IMG/VR virus record: IMGVR_UViG_3300015371_000001 | Location: 1 to 64,000 of that record | Length of the DNA: 64,000 nt | Reading direction: 5' to 3' (one strand) | Source of the DNA: a virus | Part shown: positions 7,159 to 14,259 of the stretch, piece after piece | Numbering within the stretch: position 1 is the stretch's first letter | Layout of the letters: each line of letters begins with the position of its first letter | Notes under the pieces: model-generated | Database searches by the model: none | The model's input: only the letters and a program-made list of their open reading frames with translations | What the model was told of the DNA's origin: nothing | Program-made: the position numbers and the translations under genes

Positions 7159-7232
7159 GCGGATGTAGCTCAGTAGGCAGTAGCGTCACGTTGCCAACGT
7201 GAAGGTCGCCGGTTCGACCCCGGTCATCCGCT
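7159..7232 (+). tRNA. tRNA-Gly (GCC)
   Basis: Anticodon stem TCACG/CGTGA, loop TTGCCAA. Acceptor GCGGATG/CATCCGC perfect. Confidence 0.93.
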
Positions 7233-7234
7233 CT

Positions 7235-7305
7235 CCGGCTCTTGAGCGCTTGCGCGCTCCGCGAGTGGAGTCCCCCCGAGACTCGCGTTCCTACACAAGA
7301 GCCGG
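7235..7305 (+). repeat. Inverted repeat in a tRNA spacer
   Basis: CCGGCTCTTG (7235-7244) and its exact complement CAAGAGCCGG (7296-7305) enclose a GC-rich inner hairpin. Similar long dyads sit between many tRNAs of the array (for example 9013/9029, 10345/10386, 11318/11344). Confidence 0.7.
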
Positions 7306-7345
7306 TCGCCAGGCGCACGCTCCGTCGGCGTCGCGTCTGGCACTT

Positions 7346-7418
7346 GGGTTGATAGCTCAGTTGGTAGAGCGTCCGGCTGAAAACCGGAAGGTCCCTGGTT
7401 CGATCCCAGGTCTACCCA
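7346..7418 (+). tRNA. tRNA-Phe (GAA)
   Basis: Anticodon stem TCCGG/CCGGA, loop CTGAAAA. Acceptor GGGTTGA/TCTACCC with one T-T mismatch. Confidence 0.92.
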
Positions 7419-7473
7419 CGGGCCGACTCGGAAGTTCCCCTTACAGGGGCACGGGCTCCGAGTCGGTCTCCAA

Positions 7474-7551
7474 GGGGTTGTAGCTCCAACAGGTCAGAGC
7501 GCCGGTCCGATAAACCGGAGGTTGTTGGTTCAAATCCAGCCTGCCCCACCA
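7474..7551 (+). tRNA. tRNA-Ile (GAT), CCA encoded
   Basis: Anticodon stem CCGGT/ACCGG, loop CCGATAA. Position 33 is C instead of the near-invariant T. The discriminator A is followed by an encoded CCA, unlike most tRNAs here. The -35 of the 7557 promoter starts 5 bases later. Confidence 0.85.
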
Positions 7552-7556
7552 AGGTG

Positions 7557-7585
7557 TTGACCATCGACACCTCGCATGGTAGAGT
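7557..7585 (+). promoter_or_regulatory. Promoter, TTGACC-N17-TAGAGT
   Basis: TTGACC at 7557-7562 and TAGAGT at 7580-7585, the same -10 as at 48429. It opens a stretch of about 450 bases with no gene, so it most likely drives a non-coding RNA and the tRNAs beyond. Confidence 0.65.
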
Positions 7586-7589
7586 TATC

Positions 7590-8035
7590 GGCATCGGTTG
7601 GAGCCCGTGAGAATCGGGCCGCAAGGCGGAACCCTCCAGCCGTAGAGGCAGGGAAGCCAACCCCATGCCATCTCCTAGGTCACCTGGCGGCGACCGGCAG
7701 ATGGGGCCTCGATGAGGGCTAGGGATGCCTCCAACCTTCGGGATCGGAGCCGTCTGTGTTAGGTCAGACCATCCCTGCCCTCGACCTCTCAAGAGCCGGA
7801 CTGGCTAAAGGGGTTACCGCTGGATCGTACGGAGGGCCTTCGAGCCTCGCCCTGAGACCAAGTGACACGCCACCTGCCTCTTGAGAGGCACACCCTCTGG
7901 GAGCGGTTCAAGGCCGCAGTGATGGGCAGCGGCAGTAGCGATTACCCGTCACAAGTGGGACCCTGCCACCGTCTTTATGGAACGGCTCAGCCCAGAGGGA
8001 TCGGAGCCCTCCACGGTGCAGGCTCCGATACACAC
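7590..8035 (+). ncRNA. Candidate long structured non-coding RNA within the tRNA array
   Basis: About 450 bases with no plausible CDS (the 62-aa frame from 7862 has no ribosome site). Local hairpins include GCCCG-tgagaat-CGGGC. An 11-base segment CCTCTCAAGAG in the 7780s has its exact complement CTCTTGAGAGG about 90 bases later, a long-range helix. A clean promoter sits just upstream. It ends against tRNA-Glu. Not RNase P RNA or tmRNA by their conserved motifs. Large phage RNAs such as GOLLD and ROOL occur near tRNAs; membership is a guess. Confidence 0.5.
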
Positions 8036-8108
8036 GCCCTGGTCGTCTAGTGGCCTAGGACCCGGCCCTTTCAAGGCCGAGACGCGGGTTCGAATCCCGC
8101 TCGGGGAA
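8036..8108 (+). tRNA. tRNA-Glu (TTC)
   Basis: Anticodon stem CGGCC/GGCCG, loop CTTTCAA. Acceptor has a G1-A72 mismatch, the other six pairs form (two G-U). Confidence 0.9.
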
Positions 8109-8122
8109 CGCAGTAACATCCT

Positions 8123-8195
8123 GGGGATGTAGCTCAACTGGCGAGCAACTGTTTTGCACGCAGTAGGTATGCGGGTTCGAGTCCCGTCATCTCCA
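8123..8195 (+). tRNA. tRNA-Ala (TGC)
   Basis: Anticodon stem ACTGT/GCAGT, loop TTTGCAC. Acceptor GGGGATG/CATCTCC. Confidence 0.9.
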
Positions 8196-8365
8196 CTTGC
8201 AAAGACCGCAAGACCCTGGTCTCGCGATCCCAAGAGGCGTACACCTCTCAGGGTAAAGTCACCGCCAATGTACGAAAGGCGATTGGCAGGCTAGGGAAAA
8301 ATCCACGGTGGGAACCCGTGCAGGCTGTTGGACCGAGGACGCTCGGCGGTCAGCCGCCAATTCGA
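8196..8365 (+). other. Structured spacer, no gene
   Basis: A chain of hairpins: CGCCAAT pairs with ATTGGC across about 12 bases, CCGAG-gac-GCTCGG, and GGCGG-tcag-CCGCC just before tRNA-Asn. Probably part of the same transcript as the 7590 RNA. Confidence 0.5.
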
Positions 8366-8438
8366 TCCCCTGTAGCTCAATCGGCAGAGCGGCGCACTGT
8401 TAATGCGTAGGTTTCTGGTTCGAGTCCAGGCGGGGGAG
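8366..8438 (+). tRNA. tRNA-Asn (GTT)
   Basis: Anticodon stem GCGCA/TGCGT, loop CTGTTAA. Acceptor TCCCCTG/CGGGGGA. Confidence 0.92.
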
Positions 8439-8675
8439 CGCTAGGGCAGTTAATCGATGTCCTGAGGTAAGCCCCTTATGCTGGATCTCCAGATCGCGTA
8501 GGGCACGTCCACAAGGACTGGCGGATGGTCAGTTCCTCTGTGGGTAGCGTGAGAACCAACTTGGACTCCCAAGGCATAGCACGGCAGCCAAGATCCTCAA
8601 AGGCGAAACCGGGCGCACCCTACAGTCGGGGACGCCACTCGATTCGGCGGCATCGGTCGTTACTCAGATGCTCAT
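8439..8675 (+). other. Structured spacer of 237 bases, no gene
   Basis: No ribosome site or convincing frame. GC-rich with several short dyads. I see nothing specific beyond that. Confidence 0.4.
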
Positions 8676-8750
8676 GCGGACGTGGTCCAGTCGGTCTAGG
8701 ACGCCACCCTGTCAAGGTGGAGATCGCGGGTTCGAATCCCGTCGCCCGCG
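8676..8750 (+). tRNA. tRNA-Asp (GTC)
   Basis: Anticodon stem CCACC/GGTGG, loop CTGTCAA. Acceptor GCGGACG/CGCCCGC with one A-C mismatch. Confidence 0.92.
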
Positions 8751-8765
8751 CTTTGTAACACCCGA

Positions 8766-8839
8766 GCCGCGTTGGTCTAGTGGTCTAGGACGCCTGCCTC
8801 TCAAGCAGGAGGTCACGGGTTCGAAGCCCGTACGCGGTA
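8766..8839 (+). tRNA. tRNA-Glu (CTC)
   Basis: Anticodon stem CTGC/GCAG, loop CTCTCAA. Acceptor GCCGCGT/ACGCGGT. Second Glu isoacceptor. Confidence 0.9.
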
Positions 8840-8900
8840 CGACTACGGCGGGGAGGTCATCCGGAGCCGATGATCCGCCGTGGTTGCTCAATCCGGACAT

Positions 8901-8973
8901 GCCTCGTTAGCTGAGACGGCATTAGCACCGGCCTCTTAAGCCGGGGACCAGGGTTCGAGTCCCTGACGGGGTA
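8901..8973 (+). tRNA. tRNA-Lys (CTT)
   Basis: Anticodon stem CCGGC/GCCGG, loop CTCTTAA. Acceptor GCCTCGT/ACGGGGT. Confidence 0.92.
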
Positions 8974-9012
8974 CTTCACGATGCAGGAGGACAACATGAT
9001 GGATCTCAAACA

Positions 9013-9039
9013 GGCGCGGTGATTCCCCATCACCGCGCC
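9013..9039 (+). repeat. Perfect 11-bp hairpin abutting tRNA-Lys
   Basis: GGCGCGGTGAT (9013-9023) pairs with ATCACCGCGCC (9029-9039). The right arm overlaps the first bases of tRNA-Lys(TTT), so it competes with the acceptor stem until RNase P cuts. Possible processing control. Confidence 0.6.
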
Positions 9040-9111
9040 TCGTTAGCTCAGTCTGGCCAGAGCCACCGGCTTTTAACCGGAGGGTCGCGGGTTCGAATCC
9101 TGCACGGGGCA
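9037..9111 (+). tRNA. tRNA-Lys (TTT)
   Basis: Anticodon stem CCGG/CCGG, loop CTTTTAA. Acceptor GCCTCGT/ACGGGGC. Close relative of the neighbouring Lys(CTT) tRNA. Confidence 0.92.
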
Positions 9112-9123
9112 CAACAGCTTCAT

Positions 9124-9196
9124 GGGCGTGTGGCGCAGTCGGCAGCGCACTTGTTTCACACACAAGAGGTCCCTGGTTCGAGCCCAGGTACGCCCA
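9124..9196 (+). tRNA. tRNA-Val (CAC)
   Basis: Anticodon stem CTTGT/ACAAG, loop TTCACAC. Acceptor GGGCGTG/TACGCCC. Confidence 0.92.
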
Positions 9197-9298
9197 CTGT
9201 CCGACCGCGATCCTAGGCACTCAGCGGTACGGCCCATCGTTCGCAGCGCACGAGTGGAGATAGCTACCACGGGACAGAGCCAACCCGGACGATGGTGA

Positions 9299-9371
9299 GG
9301 GCGAGTGGCGCAGCGGCTAGCGCATCTGCTCGACACGCAGGAGGTCACAGGTTCAAATCCTGTCTCGCCCA
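9299..9371 (+). tRNA. tRNA-Val (GAC)
   Basis: Anticodon stem CTGC/GCAG, loop TCGACAC. Acceptor GGGCGAG/CTCGCCC perfect. Confidence 0.92.
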
Positions 9372-9402
9372 CGAGGGGGATGGTTCGCCCACCCCTTCAC
9401 CT

Positions 9403-9494
9403 GGAGAGGTGGCTGAGTCCGGTTTAAGGCGACCGTCTCGAAAACGGTTGGGGCGTTGATAGCGCCTCCGTGGGTTCGAATCCCACTCTCTCCT
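9403..9494 (+). tRNA. tRNA-Ser (CGA), long variable arm
   Basis: Anticodon stem ACCGT/ACGGT, loop CTCGAAA. Class II variable arm, 92 nt in all. Acceptor GGAGAGG/TCTCTCC. Confidence 0.92.
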
Positions 9495-9498
9495 CCAT

Positions 9499-9573
9499 GA
9501 CCATGTAGCCCAAATTGGCAGAGGCGTCCGGTTCAGGCCCGGAAGGTTGTGAGTTCGAATCTCACCTTGGTCA
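9499..9573 (+). tRNA. tRNA with Leu anticodon (CAG) but short variable arm
   Basis: Acceptor GACCATG/CTTGGTC, D-arm GCCC..AGGC, anticodon stem TCCGG/CCGGA with loop TTCAGGC, T-stem GTGAG/CTCAC. Bacterial tRNA-Leu is normally class II with a long variable arm, whereas this one has five bases. Either an unusual Leu tRNA or one charged with another amino acid. Confidence 0.8.
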
Positions 9574-9578
9574 CGCAA

Positions 9579-9653
9579 GCGCGAGTAGCCCAACTGGCAG
9601 GAGGCACCGGCTTCAAAACCCGGACAGTGAGAGTTCGAATCTCTCCTTGCGCA
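9579..9653 (+). tRNA. tRNA with Leu anticodon (CAA) but short variable arm
   Basis: Aligned to its neighbour from the D-arm, the anticodon stem is CCGGC/CCCGG (inner C-C mismatch) with loop TTCAAAA. An alternative register would give TCA, a UGA-reading anticodon, but needs a poorer stem. Acceptor GCGCGAG/CTTGCGC. Confidence 0.75.
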
Positions 9654-9703
9654 CGAGGCCGGAGGTCAACACTGTCGTGTTGGGGTCCCTCCGGCTTCAC
9701 CTA

Positions 9704-9790
9704 GGTGAAGTGGCGGAGTGGCTGAACGCGCCGGGTTGCTAACTCGGTAGACGGGAGACCGTCTCGTGGGTTCGAATCCCACTTTCACCT
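9704..9790 (+). tRNA. tRNA-Ser (GCT), long variable arm
   Basis: Anticodon stem CCGGG/CTCGG, loop TTGCTAA. Variable-arm stem GACGG..CCGTC. Acceptor GGTGAAG/TTTCACC. Confidence 0.92.
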
Positions 9791-9794
9791 CCAG

Positions 9795-9876
9795 GTCCAT
9801 GTGGCGGAATTGGCAGACGCGCACGGTTGAGGGCCGTGTGCCGCAAGGCGTCCGGGTTCAAGTCCCGGCTTGGACA
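9795..9876 (+). tRNA. tRNA-Leu (GAG), class II
   Basis: Anticodon stem CACGG/CCGTG, loop TTGAGGG, with a normal Leu-type variable arm (TGCCGCAAGGCGT). Acceptor GTCCATG/CTTGGAC. Confidence 0.92.
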
Positions 9877-9880
9877 CGTA

Positions 9881-9954
9881 CGGGTTGTGGCGCAGTTTGG
9901 TAGCGCACCGGGCTGGGGGTCCGGGGGTCGCTGGTTCAAGTCCAGCCAACCCGA
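9881..9954 (+). tRNA. tRNA-Pro (GGG)
   Basis: Anticodon stem CCGGG/TCCGG, loop CTGGGGG. Acceptor CGGGTTG/CAACCCG perfect. Confidence 0.92.
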
Positions 9955-10068
9955 CAATGGGGTGATGATCGTGAGCCCTTGGACCTAGGCTGCCTGGCGG
10001 CGGAGGATGGTCCCACCAAAGTCGAGTGAGACTCAACGCCAGGCGTCGAGCTTGACAAACCGATCCAT

Positions 10069-10142
10069 CTGGGAGTGGGGCAGCTTGGTAGCCCGCGTGC
10101 GTCGGAAGCACGAGGTCGCAGGTTCAAATCCTGCCTTCCAGA
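10069..10142 (+). tRNA. tRNA-Pro (CGG)
   Basis: Anticodon stem CGTGC/GCACG, loop GTCGGAA. Acceptor CTGGGAG/CTTCCAG. The spacer before it holds the dyad GCCTGGCG/CGCCAGGC. Confidence 0.92.
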
Positions 10143-10144
10143 CT

Positions 10145-10217
10145 GTGCTGGTAACGCAAAGGCAGACGTGCCGGGTTGTGTCCCCGGAACATGCGGGTTC
10201 GACCCCCGTCCAGCACC
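10145..10217 (+). tRNA. tRNA-His (GTG)
   Basis: Anticodon stem CCGGG/CCCGG, loop TTGTGTC. Discriminator C73, as usual for His. Acceptor GTGCTGG/CCAGCAC perfect. Confidence 0.92.
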
Positions 10218-10259
10218 CGAGACCCAGGGGAGGGGGTCTGAAAAGATACCTCCCCCAAT

Positions 10260-10342
10260 GGCGCGGCTGGGCACTGGCTTGAGCCCCCCTGACTGTAAAT
10301 CAGACGCCGCTGGCTGTGTAGGTTCGAGTCCTACCCGCGCCA
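10260..10342 (+). tRNA. tRNA-Tyr (GTA), class II
   Basis: Anticodon stem CTGA/TCAG, loop CTGTAAA, long variable arm. Acceptor GGCGCGG/CCGCGCC perfect. Confidence 0.92.
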
Positions 10343-10400
10343 CTGTGGTTCACGCTCTGATCTAGACCTAGCTTCCTACGTCGTTCGTGAACCACACCTT

Positions 10401-10471
10401 GGTGCTGTGGCCGAGAGGCTAGGCGCTGGCCTGCAAAGCCAGATACGCCGGTTCGAGTCCGGCCAGTACCT
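10401..10471 (+). tRNA. tRNA-Cys (GCA)
   Basis: Anticodon stem CTGGC/GCCAG, loop CTGCAAA. Acceptor GGTGCTG/CAGTACC. Flanked upstream by the dyad GTGGTTCACG/CGTGAACCAC and downstream by CCCTGCCTG/CAGGCAGGG. Confidence 0.92.
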
Positions 10472-10507
10472 CGATCCCTGCCTGGGATACCAGCAGGCAG
10501 GGCTCAT

Positions 10508-10580
10508 GCCCTGGTAGCACAACGGATAGTGCATCTGGCTACGAACCAGAAGGTTGCAGGTTCGAATCCTGTTCAGGGCT
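10508..10580 (+). tRNA. tRNA-Arg (ACG)
   Basis: Anticodon stem TCTGG/CCAGA, loop CTACGAA. A34 would need host TadA to become inosine. Acceptor GCCCTGG/TCAGGGC. Confidence 0.92.
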
Positions 10581-10584
10581 CCAA

Positions 10585-10657
10585 GGCGGTGTAGCTCAGT
10601 TGGTAGAGCGCCGGACCCATACCCCGGAGGCCCCTGGTTCGAGGCCAGGCATCGCTA
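10585..10657 (+). tRNA. tRNA with CAT anticodon (elongator Met, or Ile after lysidine)
   Basis: Loop CCCATAC, anticodon stem CCGG/CCGG plus an inner mismatch. Acceptor GGCGGTG/CATCGCT. Distinct from the initiator-like tRNA at 11517. Confidence 0.85.
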
Positions 10658-10663
10658 CGTCAC

Positions 10664-10736
10664 GCCCCGTTAGCTCAGTGGACAGAGCAACGGAGTCCTA
10701 TCCCGTAGGTCCAGGGTTCGAATCCCTGACGGGGCT
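10664..10736 (+). tRNA. tRNA-Arg (CCT)
   Basis: Loop GTCCTAT on stem ACGG/CCGT. Acceptor GCCCCGT/ACGGGGC perfect. Confidence 0.92.
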
Positions 10737-10772
10737 CTCCCGATCCGCCACACGTCGGTCAACGTGTAGACG

Positions 10773-11008
10773 ATGAACCTGAAGTTGAAGGAGTTCAGCA
10801 TTCACTCCTGCCCACTTAGTCCGTGGTGTAGGAAGTACGACGATGAGCCGCCGTGGCGGTTCCACATCAACACCCCCTGGTGGCACTTTGCCTTTGCACT
10901 CCGACCGGGTGCGAGGTTCGTTCGGATCAAGGACTACTACTCCGGTAAGCCGGAGGAGGAGTGGGAGTACATCTCCGAGTGGACGATGTTCAAGCGTCGT
11001 CAGGAGCC

Positions 11009-11012
<4 letters not shown>
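10773..11012 (+). CDS. Small protein inside the tRNA array, 79 aa
   Basis: ATG 37 bases after tRNA-Arg(CCT), weak ribosome site. Rich in Trp, Phe and Tyr (PPWRFHINTPWWHFAFALRP), so unlikely to be random. The GTGA at its end starts the next gene. Function not recognised. Confidence 0.65.
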
Positions 11013-11243
<231 letters not shown>

Positions 11244-11317
11244 CGGGGACTCTCTCATTCCCCCCACAGGGAGAGACCCTGGTGGACGCAGAGCGATGAG
11301 TCGCGCTTCGCGTCCCC

Positions 11318-11354
11318 GCTCCCTGCCCAGCGGGCGATGTTCGGGCAGGGAGCT
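11318..11354 (+). repeat. Perfect 11-bp inverted repeat before tRNA-Arg(CCG)
   Basis: GCTCCCTGCCC (11318-11328) and GGGCAGGGAGC (11344-11354), loop of 15. One of the tRNA-spacer hairpins. Confidence 0.75.
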
Positions 11355-11357
11355 TTG

Positions 11358-11429
11358 CCCCGGTAGCTCAGTGGATAGAGCACCGGCTTCCGAAGCCGTA
11401 GGTCGCAGGTTCAAATCCTGTTCGGGGCT
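11358..11429 (+). tRNA. tRNA-Arg (CCG)
   Basis: Loop TTCCGAA on stem CGGC/GCCG. Acceptor GCCCCGG/TCGGGGC. Confidence 0.92.
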
Positions 11430-11516
11430 CGCTATCGGCACCACTGTTGAGTTACACTGATTGTCCCTGGCTGGTAGGCGTCCAAGTTCGCTTGGGAAAC
11501 ACCAGTCAGGGCTCGT

Positions 11517-11593
11517 AGCGGAGTAGAGCAGTTCGGTAGCTCGCCAGCCTCATAAGCTGGAGGTCGTGGGTTCGAATCCCATCTCCGCCACCA
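11517..11593 (+). tRNA. Initiator-like tRNA-fMet (CAT), CCA encoded
   Basis: Loop CTCATAA. The D-arm GAGCAGTTCGGTAGCTCG matches bacterial initiator tRNAs, and the first pair A1-C72 is mismatched, the initiator hallmark. Discriminator A is followed by CCA, whose last A is also the first base of the next ATG. Last tRNA of the array. Confidence 0.88.
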
Positions 11594-11724
11594 TGACAGA
11601 GGCGCAGGTCCGGCCCGGACCAACATGTAGGGCAATCTGGCCAGGCGAGTTCCTTGGCATCCCGATCCTGGACGTGCTCGATACCTACGAGCCAGACGAG
11701 AACAGCGAGAATATTGAGGACTGA
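11593..11724 (+). CDS. Possible 43-aa protein starting in the tRNA-fMet CCA
   Basis: ATG at 11593 uses the terminal A of the tRNA. Reads MTEAQVRPGPTCRAIWPGEF then an acidic tail to TGA. Codon third positions are G/C-rich, but there is no ribosome site. The stop lies in a perfect hairpin CTGACTGA-gta-TCAGTCAG (11721-11739) just before the Rad50 start. Confidence 0.45.
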   Translation: MTEAQVRPGPTCRAIWPGEFLGIPILDVLDTYEPDENSENIED

Positions 11725-11740
11725 CTGAGTATCAGTCAGT

Positions 11741-12673
11741 GTGCTCCGCAAGCTGTCCATCCGGAACTACCAGAGCCTCAGGTCGGTCGACCTGGATCTC
11801 CGAGGTTTCACCGTCATCGTCGGTCCTTCCGGCTCCGGTAAGTCCTCTCTGGTACGTGCCTCCAAGATGTTGGTGGTCAACGCTCGCGGCAGTGCGTACG
11901 TCAGCCGTGGTCAGAAGCGTGCCGGAGTGGTCGGTGAGATGGTCGACGGAGCCATTGTGGCGCTGGAGCGCGGCGAGGGGCATGGCCTCTACCGGATGAT
12001 CGCCAACGGCGAGGAGAAGCGGTACACCAAGCTCGGTGGTGCGACGCCGGACGAGATCGCTGAGTGCTTCCGGGTCGACCCGGATCTCACTTTCGCCGGT
12101 CAGTTCGACCAGCCGTACCTGCTCGCCGATTCCGGAGGACAGGTCGCTCGCGCGCTCGGTGAGTTGACCAACGTGACGGTGATCTTCGAGGCCGTCCGTG
12201 AGGCCAACCGACGGCGGCAGGCAACCAACGTTCAGCTACGTTCTCGTAAGGCGGATCTCCAGCGAGCCACAGACGAGCTTCAGAACTATCGCAGGCTGCC
12301 CCGGCAGTTGCAGGCCATGTCCAAGGCGGAGGAGGTCCTGGAGCGCGCCAAGAGCCTCCAGGTCGATGTTGACAAGCTCCGTCGAGCGCTTCAGACGTAC
12401 GAGTTGGCTGAGCGTGTCCTGGAGAAGGCTGACGCTGCGGTGGGGAGGCCGTTGCCGATCCTTGAGCCGCTAGAAAAGCTCTTGGCACGGCGAGCCGAGT
12501 TGGCCGACAAGCTCAAGTCCATCGCGCACCTTCAGAACATGTACGCGGTGGCCGTAGCCGGAATCGAGATAGCAACCAAGCAGGAGGAGCAAGCACACCG
12601 TGAGCTACACAGCACCTTGGTCGCAGCCGGGGTATGTCCCACCTGTGGTGCCGACACGTCAGGACTGGAGTGA
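11741..12673 (+). CDS. Rad50/SbcC-like ATPase, N-terminal half ending at the zinc hook
   Basis: Residues 1-40 read LSIRNYQSLRSVDLDLRGF then VGPSGSGKSS, the Walker A of SMC/Rad50 ATPases. Residues from about 160 to 290 form a long coiled coil. The protein ends at CPTCGADTSGLE, which fits the CxxC zinc hook found at the tip of Rad50 coiled coils. Signature motif and Walker B are absent; both are in the separate gene at 19063. The two would dimerise through ATP and zinc to rebuild the ATPase, partnering the Mre11-like nuclease at 13309 in end processing. GTG start, no ribosome site, hairpin directly upstream. A frameshifted full-length gene is unlikely given the 6.4 kb gap. Confidence 0.85.
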   Translation: MLRKLSIRNYQSLRSVDLDLRGFTVIVGPSGSGKSSLVRASKMLVVNARGSAYVSRGQKRAGVVGEMVDGAIVALERGEGHGLYRMIANGEEKRYTKLGGATPDEIAECFRVDPDLTFAGQFDQPYLLADSGGQVARALGELTNVTVIFEAVREANRRRQATNVQLRSRKADLQRATDELQNYRRLPRQLQAMSKAEEVLERAKSLQVDVDKLRRALQTYELAERVLEKADAAVGRPLPILEPLEKLLARRAELADKLKSIAHLQNMYAVAVAGIEIATKQEEQAHRELHSTLVAAGVCPTCGADTSGLE

Positions 12674-12674
12674 T

Positions 12675-12926
12675 ATGGCCAAGTACCGAGTGTTCAAGCA
12701 AGACGAGGAGCTAGAGCCTGGGTCGTTCTTCGTACTCCGGCGACAGGACGTGGTCGGAGCCCAGGCGCTCTACGGCTACGCGCACCTGCTCCAGTCGTTG
12801 GTGGAGGCCGATACGATCTTCGGCTTCATGGACCCCATCGAGCGTGACCGGCTGACCGGCATGGCAGACGACGTGTTCGAGATCGCTGGGAAGTGGTCGG
12901 CGGCGACGAAGAAGGTCCCCGACTGA
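12675..12926 (+). CDS. Hypothetical protein, 83 aa
   Basis: ATG just after the Rad50-N stop. Acidic, with one helix (ALYGYAHLLQSLVEADTIFGF). TGATG overlap with the deaminase suggests coupling. No family recognised. Confidence 0.65.
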   Translation: MAKYRVFKQDEELEPGSFFVLRRQDVVGAQALYGYAHLLQSLVEADTIFGFMDPIERDRLTGMADDVFEIAGKWSAATKKVPD

Positions 12927-13312
12927 TGGATCGTCCTAGCTGGGACGAGTGGGCGTTGAGTCTTGCGACGGTCGTGGCGTCCCGCGCTGATTGCACCCGT
13001 GCTCAGGTTGGATCGGTGATCCTGAGCCGGAACCATCGATTGCTCAGTGTGGGTTACAACGGTCTCCCGGCTGGCATCCCTGGCTGTGCGTCGGCTGGCA
13101 ACTGTCCCCGTGGTCAGTTGTCACGAGAGGAGTGTCCTCCTGGTAGCGAGCCGTTGAGTAACTGTGCAGCGGTACATGCTGAGGCCAACGCGATCTACCA
13201 TGCCGATCCGGTGGAACTTCCGAAGTCCACGATCTATGTGACGCGGAAGCCGTGCGAGATGTGTCAGACCCTCATCGATGCCGCTGGAATTGGCCGGGTG
13301 GTGACTCCGTGA
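12926..13312 (+). CDS. dCMP deaminase-like cytidine deaminase
   Basis: Residues near 84 read VHAEANAI (HAE, zinc ligand and catalytic Glu) and near 108 KPCEMCQ (PCxxC, the other zinc ligands), the two hallmarks of the dCMP/CMP deaminase family. A central insert with three further cysteines (PGCASAGNCPRG, EECPP) resembles the second zinc site of phage T4-type dCMP deaminases. Converts dCMP to dUMP for thymidylate synthesis. 128 aa, slightly shorter than usual. ATG chosen by the TGATG overlap. Confidence 0.9.
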   Translation: MDRPSWDEWALSLATVVASRADCTRAQVGSVILSRNHRLLSVGYNGLPAGIPGCASAGNCPRGQLSREECPPGSEPLSNCAAVHAEANAIYHADPVELPKSTIYVTRKPCEMCQTLIDAAGIGRVVTP

Positions 13313-14259
13313 GAGCGCTCCTGCTGGGGGACATTCACCTGAGCGACCGCGCGCCGTCGTCGTGTACCGAGTCGTACAACGAGGACATGTTCACTCTGCT
13401 AGAGCATTCTGTGGATCTCGCGCAGGAGCACAGGGCTGACATCGTGGTCTGGGCCGGAGACGTGTTCCACCACAAGCAGCCGAGCCGGACGAGCCACAAG
13501 ACGGTCCAGCGCACCATCGAGATCGCCAAGGCGTACCCGCACCTGGTGATCGTGCCTGGCAACCACGACATGCTGAACGACCGGTTGGAGTCCATCTCGC
13601 TCACGCAGCCTCTTGGCGTACTGGAGAAGGCTGGAATCGAGCTACTGAACGGATGGATGCAGGACTGGCCGGTCTACGGCATCCCGTGGCAGCAGGAGTG
13701 GTCTCAGGAGGCCCTGAGAGCCGCCCTGGAGGGTTGGAACGCCACGCCGGACCCCGAGCCCCTGGCGTACTCTCTGGTGGTCACACACGCGCCCTTGTAC
13801 CCACCGGGCAAGGAGTTGCCGTACGAGTACTTCCCGACCGAGGTGTGGGCCGAGGAGCAGGGAGCCGGGTATGTGTACTACGGCCACGTTCACGACTACC
13901 ACGGCACCTATCAGGTGGGAGATGTAACGTTCTGCAACCAGGGCGCACTCACCCGAGGCAGCCTGCATGAGTCGGAGTTGACCAGAGAGTTAGCCCTGAC
14001 GTTGTGGGACAACGATGGCTTTGAGCGCATCGAGATCCCGCATAAGCCAGCCGATCAGGTGTTCCGGTTGCTGGAGAAGCGTGAGCTACAGGACACTCAG
14101 GCTCGATTGGACGAGTTCTTGGCGAGCATCGGTGAGGTGCGGGTGCAGGTCACCTCCATTGAGGCGGTCCTGGAACAGATCAGGGCGCTGAAGCTCGGTA
14201 CTGAGCTAGAGGGATTGGCCGAGGAGCTACTACAGGGAGCACAGCATGGTGATGGGTAG
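13309..14259 (+). CDS. Mre11/SbcD-like nuclease subunit (calcineurin-like phosphoesterase)
   Basis: Metallophosphatase motifs in order: GDIHLSD (residues 7-13), GDVFHH, PGNHD, THAP and YYGHVHD, which bind two metal ions. The C-terminal 80 residues are helical and would contact the Rad50 coiled coil. Works with the Rad50 halves (11741 and 19063) as exonuclease/endonuclease in recombination and end processing. GTG start overlapping the deaminase stop. Confidence 0.9.
   Translation: MRALLLGDIHLSDRAPSSCTESYNEDMFTLLEHSVDLAQEHRADIVVWAGDVFHHKQPSRTSHKTVQRTIEIAKAYPHLVIVPGNHDMLNDRLESISLTQPLGVLEKAGIELLNGWMQDWPVYGIPWQQEWSQEALRAALEGWNATPDPEPLAYSLVVTHAPLYPPGKELPYEYFPTEVWAEEQGAGYVYYGHVHDYHGTYQVGDVTFCNQGALTRGSLHESELTRELALTLWDNDGFERIEIPHKPADQVFRLLEKRELQDTQARLDEFLASIGEVRVQVTSIEAVLEQIRALKLGTELEGLAEELLQGAQHGDG

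Noticed and set aside
7590-8365. RNase P RNA
   Set aside because: The conserved GAGGAAAGTCC P4 strand and its partner are absent.
9579-9653. UGA-reading (TCA) suppressor or selenocysteine tRNA
   Set aside because: The TCA register shifts the anticodon stem; alignment to the neighbouring tRNA gives CAA with better geometry, and no selenocysteine-type acceptor is present.
8525-9742. Several 60-100 aa ORFs on both strands inside the tRNA array
   Set aside because: They run through tRNA genes; repeats such as GFEPVTSC and RFESRRP are translations of the T-arm.
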